A stretch of 64,000 nt of DNA from Brevibacillus sp042683565 (lineage in GTDB: Bacteria; Bacillota; Bacilli; Brevibacillales; Brevibacillaceae): positions 1-64,000 of the forward strand of contig NZ_JBHUJW010000018.1 of NCBI RefSeq assembly GCF_042683565.1, written 5' to 3'. The position numbers were made by a program, and so were the translations under genes. The notes beneath the pieces are model-generated. The model searched no databases. It was not told where the DNA came from and was given only the letters and a program-made list of their open reading frames with translations. Positions 59,788 through 64,000 of the stretch are shown piece after piece (position 1 is the first letter of the stretch; each line of letters begins with the position of its first letter).

Positions 59788-60589
59788 AGCGATCCTGCCT
59801 TTCGATCGTTCCCCTCATGCTGCCCGGCTCTTTGATCAGCACCAGCTTCTGGTCGCCGGGCAGGAACGAGTTCAGTTTTTCAAACAGCAAGCGCGGCGTC
59901 TCCATCCGCTGCAGGCCGACGCAGCCTTCGATGTAGAGGCGCTTCTCGAACATTTCCCGGTCATACAAGTCCATCAGCCGGTAGTAGCAGGGCAGCGCCA
60001 GCATGTTCGCGAGGAGCGCGCCATAGAGCGTAGCGACGACGGCCGCGCTCAGGCTGTGCCCCGTCACCGTAAAGTCAGAGAGCGACTTCAGTACGCCCGT
60101 CATCCCGAGCAGCGTCCCGACCAGCCCCATCCCGGGAGCCAGCAAGCTGACAAGCCGGAAAAAGCCTGCGGATTGCTGGTAGCGGTACTGCTCCCCTTTT
60201 AATTCGTTTTCCAGAATGAGGCGCAGCTCGTCCTCCGGTACGCCCTCGATCGCGAGCAGACTGCCGCGCTGCACGAACGAGTCCCTCTCCTTTTGCAGTT
60301 CCTGCTCGAGCGCGATATACCCCTGTTCCTTCTGCACGAGCGCGTAGTAGTAGAAGCGCTTGATCGTCTCCTCGACGTTGCTCTCGCGCCCATGAATGAG
60401 CAAGCGCGCGATCGCTTTCAGATCCAAATGCTTGCGCTTGATGGCATAGGAGATGATGACAGCGAGCGCGACCAGCTCGATCGCGGTCGGATTGACCAAA
60501 TCGGCCAGACTGCCGTTCAGGTAGACGGCGTGGATGAAGATGAGCAGCACTCCTCCGATGAGGAGCAGCGAGCGGCGTTTTGTGGACAA
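59780..60589 (-). CDS. motA: Flagellar motor stator protein MotA
   Basis: A 269-residue membrane protein with four helices (about 8-24, 30-47, 150-175, 185-205). It has the MotA/ExbB pattern ALLAPGMGLVGTLLGMTGVL-like sequence and AAVVATLYGALLANMLALPCYYR. The cytoplasmic loop carries charged residues that push FliG. The TTG at 60589 follows AAGGTGA by 5 bases; the open frame continues upstream without a binding site. First gene of motAB, behind a sigma-D-like promoter. Confidence 0.92.
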   Translation of the reverse strand: MSTKRRSLLLIGGVLLIFIHAVYLNGSLADLVNPTAIELVALAVIISYAIKRKHLDLKAIARLLIHGRESNVEETIKRFYYYALVQKEQGYIALEQELQKERDSFVQRGSLLAIEGVPEDELRLILENELKGEQYRYQQSAGFFRLVSLLAPGMGLVGTLLGMTGVLKSLSDFTVTGHSLSAAVVATLYGALLANMLALPCYYRLMDLYDREMFEKRLYIEGCVGLQRMETPRLLFEKLNSFLPGDQKLVLIKEPGSMRGTIERQDRYA

Positions 60590-60638
60590 TGGTGTCACCT
60601 TCCTAGTGGTTTGACTCGAAAACGGATGATCCTTTGGT

Positions 60639-60665
60639 TTATCGGCAGTTTTAATTTTATTATTA
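60639..60665 (-). promoter_or_regulatory. Sigma-D (FliA) type promoter of motAB
   Basis: On the minus strand TAAT (60662-60665) and GCCGATAA (60639-60646) are separated by 15 bases. This is close to the sigma-D consensus TAAA-N15-GCCGATAT (three of four and seven of eight). It lies about 50 bases before the motA start. A TATAAT in the same stretch could serve sigma-A. Confidence 0.65.
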
Positions 60666-60770
60666 TAACAGAGGTTTTCGATCACATGGAGATTCGCTCG
60701 AATATGAATGAAACGGGGTTCATTTTTCATTCAAAAGAAGAGCCACACGTTTATAAAGCCGCCGAAAATA

Positions 60771-60804
60771 ATAGGAGGCTGCCTGTGAAAAACAGCAAGC
60801 CCCC
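60771..60804 (-). terminator. Hairpin after fliB
   Basis: On the minus strand GGGGGCTTGCTGT and ACAGGCAGCCTCC form an imperfect 12-bp stem around TTTTTC, followed by TATTATTTT, about 50 bases past the fliB stop. Confidence 0.6.
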
Positions 60805-60852
60805 CTTACACTCTGCACAAAAACCTCACGAAAAGCCTTTATGAAAAAGGTA

Positions 60853-62094
60853 TTAATTTTTAATTAAAATCGCCATATAAGCAATGCTGGAAAAGCCGTT
60901 TGCCACCAGTAGTTCGTGTATTCTTCTCAAGTACAGGCTATCGTGTTCTACTACTTTTGAAAACGATTGGATGAGTTTTATCACATGCTCTATGCTAAAT
61001 GACTCTTTGTGATAGCCAGCCATTCCAATGAGATGAAGCTTGATCAGTGAATAATGCACAACCAGCATCACGTATTCCTCGAAAACTTTCATCGAAGTCG
61101 AGTGCGGAAATACATTCTTGAATACGTAATTCACCAAGTAATTCTCAAGTATGTATTCCCTCTCTTGCATGACTGGCAAGTAGTACTCCTGATAACTTTT
61201 TTGATATCTATCACTCACCTCGTCAATAGCTGCCTCTGCTGTAAATTGAAGTCCTTGCAGCATCTCTTGATAGCATTCAAAATATCTGACTCGAGTATTG
61301 ATTCCCGTTGCAACACGAAAATCAGCGAGTTCTTTCATCAGTTGCATCTGGATCGTTACAGAAGTTGAAATACCTGATAAACTTTTCTTCACTTCTTCTT
61401 CCATGATCAATGCGTCATAAGCTTGAATCAGTTGCGGGATGGCTTGATAATTTCCCTCGTCTATACATTCTTGTACTTTCTGATAGAACATGCCAAGAAT
61501 GATTAAGCGATCTGAAAGAGGATAGTGACGATTTTGTATTGTCTTTATTGTAAATATTCGCAGTTCCCAAAAGTAACGGTCAAGCTCGTTTGTCTTCTCT
61601 GCTGCTGTATGAATAATATGCCTTACATAGTGACGCATGTTTGGGGGTTCCATTACTTCTTCAAATTCCATTTTATTTGGATTAAGCAAACTAAGCCGCA
61701 CTGCCTCAGGACAAGACAAGGTTAATGATTTTTCCAATGCGCCATTTACTATATTCGCCACACGCGGAAACGTGCTGCAAAGATTGGACAGATAGTCTTC
61801 GCCTAATTTCAGTTGAAGCAAGCATAATTTTTCTTCTGTCAAAAGTGGACATGCCATTTCTTTCATTTTGAAAGTAGCATACTGTCCGTGGGACGGATTG
61901 GCGTGATTTCTTTTTAACACCTCACGAAACAGATCACTTATTTCAGGATCTGCTACTTTTTCGTATTTACGATAAGTATTTTGATCGATATCTACACTCC
62001 ATCCACTGCAGCAAGTATCTTCGCAAGCAGCCCCAGTACAGGCAAACCTTTTGTAATAATCCGGAACAAGTGCAACGATCGGTTTTTCCATCAT
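60853..62094 (-). CDS. fliB: Flagellin lysine-N-methylase FliB
   Basis: A 413-residue protein of the FliB family that methylates flagellin lysines. The Cys-rich N-terminus FACTGAACEDTCCSGW (Cys19, 24, 28, 29) plus ACPLL..KLCLLQ and LSNLCSTFPR form the expected Cys cluster, which may hold a metal centre. The rest is helical. AAGGAAACGAT precedes the ATG. It sits beside motAB and flagellin-modification genes. Confidence 0.88.
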   Translation of the reverse strand: MMEKPIVALVPDYYKRFACTGAACEDTCCSGWSVDIDQNTYRKYEKVADPEISDLFREVLKRNHANPSHGQYATFKMKEMACPLLTEEKLCLLQLKLGEDYLSNLCSTFPRVANIVNGALEKSLTLSCPEAVRLSLLNPNKMEFEEVMEPPNMRHYVRHIIHTAAEKTNELDRYFWELRIFTIKTIQNRHYPLSDRLIILGMFYQKVQECIDEGNYQAIPQLIQAYDALIMEEEVKKSLSGISTSVTIQMQLMKELADFRVATGINTRVRYFECYQEMLQGLQFTAEAAIDEVSDRYQKSYQEYYLPVMQEREYILENYLVNYVFKNVFPHSTSMKVFEEYVMLVVHYSLIKLHLIGMAGYHKESFSIEHVIKLIQSFSKVVEHDSLYLRRIHELLVANGFSSIAYMAILIKN

Positions 62095-62183
62095 ATCGTT
62101 TCCTTCTCTTCTGTTATATTATTTGCCTCTACATAATAATTTCCAGGGTTAAGATGGTAGTTGGCTTTTCAATTATTTACGAA

Positions 62184-63806
62184 TTAAGTAAGGTAAGGTT
62201 CAAGCATATGATCTATTTCCGCTTTCCAATCGACAACCAGCTTGTACAGCTGTTGAGACAGTACCTGCTTCAACTGATACGAGTCGTGATGGTTATAGGA
62301 GTGAACGACCACCGTAAACAAATGAACGATCTCATCGTTAAGGATGCTAATCTGATCGAACTGCAAACTTTCATGGAGTGATTCGAGCTGGCTCATAATC
62401 AGGAGATAAGCGTCTATGATCTCTTGCATAACTTGTTTCGTTGGTTCGAGCTCATCCTGTTCTACTTTTGAAATGACAAATCCAAGTGAGTCCAGAATTG
62501 AATCAGATACTCTTTTTAATTGTTCCAAAAGCTTTTGTGACTTAATAACAGGAGGAAGCTCGGTCTCTGCCCTGGATTGACTGATAACATCCGAAGAATT
62601 TTGCGAATAATCGGTTCTTTTTACTTTGGATTCGATTTTTACTTCTAATGAAAAATCATCCTTGAAATGAAAATAGTAATCCTTTTCTCCACAATTAAAC
62701 ACTCTGGTAGCGTTTTCCAGAAACTCATTTGTCGGTGTCCGTTTTAACAGTTGGGACCCAGCATCCAGTTCCGCAACGTAATCAAAAAGTTTGCGTAACG
62801 ATGCCTCCATCGCATGCCCGTATTTTTTGAACAAGACACCGTCAATATCCCCTTGACCAACGCGCTTATAGAAGGTAGGGTTATATCTCCTTAATAGACT
62901 GATCACCCTGTCCTTATCTTCTACCGAAGCAATATTGTCTTGCTCACAATGAAAATGATAATAACGTGTTTCTGATGGGACTCGATGTTCTTCCACTAAT
63001 AAACTACGAATAAGTTTATGGGAATCTGATAAGTAGAACTTTGAAGTTTCATCCAGGATTGTCCAAGGGTTATTATAGGCGCAGGACATCGAATAAACTT
63101 TTTCATTATGCTGTTGGTACATGACAAAGTCGGATTTCAAAATTTCTCTTCCAACCATAAAGTTTATTTCCGCGCGGGAGAAGCCTGAATTTTCTATGAT
63201 GAGCGAAAAAGTATTAGGTGCGAATTTCCCACATAGCATGGCAATATAACCGCCATAAGAGCTTCCATAGGCAATTACCTTCTGCTTGTTCACTTGTGGA
63301 AAACGCTTGAAAATATCGCCAAGCACCGTTAAACAGTCAAGTGTCGGCAAAAACCCAAAAGATTGATATTCGTTCCTCCCGGTAACTCTGAGAATTTGAC
63401 AGCGCGGGTCAAGAGACTGCATCCCTTTGCTTTCTAACACTTTGACAATTCGTTGTTTTAACTCCACGTCAGAAGTAATATGATCCCAATAGTCGACAGG
63501 CGTATGATATAGCTTTTCCATACTCTCCTTGAACGAATTGTCCAGATACATGAGCCTAGTGCGGTGAATCCCAAAGTAATTCATAGACACCACTATACAA
63601 TTGTATCTTTCCGCCAAGTACGGGTTCAATTTTTGCGAATAATATTCGGAGTCAGCGGTCCCGCCAAACCCTGGAATAGATAAAATGACTCCTGTATCAT
63701 TCGTAACCCCATCACCAGGAATTGACACATAATAATCAATCGGGTCTCTTTTTATAAAGAGTTCTATATCTGCATGAGGTGTAATCATAAATTTCAATGT
63801 CGACAT
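62184..63806 (-). CDS. DUF2920-family alpha/beta-hydrolase-like protein
   Basis: A 540-residue protein. An alpha/beta-hydrolase core (about 1-345) has SIPGFGGTADSEYY, the nucleophile elbow AYGSSYGGY with Ser183 and a late His in KKYGHAMEAS. A helical C-terminal part (about 400-540) is rich in Leu/Glu/Gln and looks like coiled helices. DUF2920 proteins occur in flagellin-glycosylation islands of Campylobacter and related bacteria; their reaction is unknown. It is the second gene of the modification island, following the aminotransferase fragment. Confidence 0.78.
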   Translation of the reverse strand: MSTLKFMITPHADIELFIKRDPIDYYVSIPGDGVTNDTGVILSIPGFGGTADSEYYSQKLNPYLAERYNCIVVSMNYFGIHRTRLMYLDNSFKESMEKLYHTPVDYWDHITSDVELKQRIVKVLESKGMQSLDPRCQILRVTGRNEYQSFGFLPTLDCLTVLGDIFKRFPQVNKQKVIAYGSSYGGYIAMLCGKFAPNTFSLIIENSGFSRAEINFMVGREILKSDFVMYQQHNEKVYSMSCAYNNPWTILDETSKFYLSDSHKLIRSLLVEEHRVPSETRYYHFHCEQDNIASVEDKDRVISLLRRYNPTFYKRVGQGDIDGVLFKKYGHAMEASLRKLFDYVAELDAGSQLLKRTPTNEFLENATRVFNCGEKDYYFHFKDDFSLEVKIESKVKRTDYSQNSSDVISQSRAETELPPVIKSQKLLEQLKRVSDSILDSLGFVISKVEQDELEPTKQVMQEIIDAYLLIMSQLESLHESLQFDQISILNDEIVHLFTVVVHSYNHHDSYQLKQVLSQQLYKLVVDWKAEIDHMLEPYLT

Positions 63807-63894
63807 ATTAACCCACCTATTTGAGTTTAGAGAAATAAGGCTGCCTGAAATAAATGGGGTTGGGCAAAACCGCCTTCAAATATGCTCGATTCTG

Positions 63895-64000
63895 TTATTG
63901 ATATTCATAATATGACAGCACTTTTTCAACACCACAGATCACATCTTCTACATCCTGATCACTCATCGCCGGAAAAAGCGGAAGAGTTATAATTCGTTCA
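63895..64000 (-). CDS. DegT/DnrJ/EryC1 aminotransferase, C-terminus only (PseC-like)
   Basis: The last 34 residues and stop are visible: ERIITLPLFPAMSDQDVED, then a helix ending in KVLSYYEYQ. The TLPLFPAMSDxDVE sequence is the closing segment of PLP sugar aminotransferases such as PseC, which makes the amino sugar of pseudaminic acid for flagellin. The gene continues past the right edge. The 88-base gap to the DUF2920 gene shows nothing. Confidence 0.8.
   Translation of the reverse strand, partial: ERIITLPLFPAMSDQDVEDVICGVEKVLSYYEYQ

Noticed and set aside
60785..60844. 19-residue plus-strand frame with GTG start and AGGAGG six bases upstream
   Set aside because: The same bases form the terminator hairpin of fliB on the other strand, which explains the AGGAGG; the peptide has no features.

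Overview
The window reads as a low-GC-phylum (Bacillota) chromosome, most likely Brevibacillus or a close Paenibacillaceae relative. This is inferred from gene order and protein flavour, not from a database search. Read from right to left, the backbone (hpf, secA, prfB, cccB, ftsEX, ctpB, minJ, uvrBA, hprK, yvoF, hisZGDBHAF-IE) matches the order I remember for one arm of the Bacillus subtilis chromosome. An arginine block and several signalling cassettes are inserted into it. Nearly everything is on the minus strand. Only an agr-like cassette, a FlgD-like gene and an alcohol dehydrogenase are on the plus strand. No tRNA, CRISPR array, prophage or insertion sequence was seen.

Layout. 1-51 is the 5' end of a 16S rRNA gene, with leader and promoter up to about 190. 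594-7110 is a complete his operon (hisZ to hisIE). 7389-8843 holds hprK and a yvoF-like acetyltransferase. 9142-11288 is an agrC-agrB-agrD-like peptide signalling cassette with no response regulator. 11502-16706 holds a membrane protein with two DJ-1-like domains, a ComA-like regulator with a soluble PAS kinase, and an HD phosphohydrolase. 16813-21672 is uvrBA with an SOS box. 21861-24559 holds a FlgD-like repeat protein and a YcdB/YcdC-repeat protein. 24754-30531 is a cell-envelope cluster (minJ, ctpB, an M23 hydrolase, ftsX, ftsE). 30858-32015 is an iron-type alcohol dehydrogenase.

32101-35740 is a transcription unit with its own promoter, a c-di-GMP-I riboswitch and an intrinsic terminator in front of a dCache chemoreceptor and a translationally linked ATP-grasp ligase. 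35939-38640 is argG-argH. 38873-39307 is an unrecognised gene. 39501-41738 is a second c-di-GMP-related unit: a leader with two copies of a structured about 51-nt RNA motif that I do not recognise, then a 25-residue peptide gene, a DUF5317-like membrane protein and a membrane HD-GYP phosphodiesterase. 41801-50266 is argC-argB-argD, carAB and argF, with ARG boxes but no argJ in place.

50407-58692 holds cytochrome c (cccB), a YciI-like protein, prfB with its programmed +1 frameshift, a hypothetical gene, secA, hpf (behind a very good sigma-H promoter), a cold-shock protein and a two-gene amino-acid ABC transporter lacking its ATPase. A cluster of DnaA boxes follows at 58728-58800. 58990-60589 is motAB behind a sigma-D-like promoter. 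60853-64000 opens a flagellin-modification island (fliB, a DUF2920 protein, and the last 35 codons of a PseC-like aminotransferase).

Taken together, the signalling genes centre on motility, c-di-GMP and cell-envelope growth, alongside ordinary housekeeping biosynthesis. The most promising undescribed elements are the tandem RNA leader with its peptide-DUF5317-HD-GYP operon, the riboswitch-controlled chemoreceptor/ATP-grasp pair, and the agr-like peptide that lacks the usual Cys or Ser.
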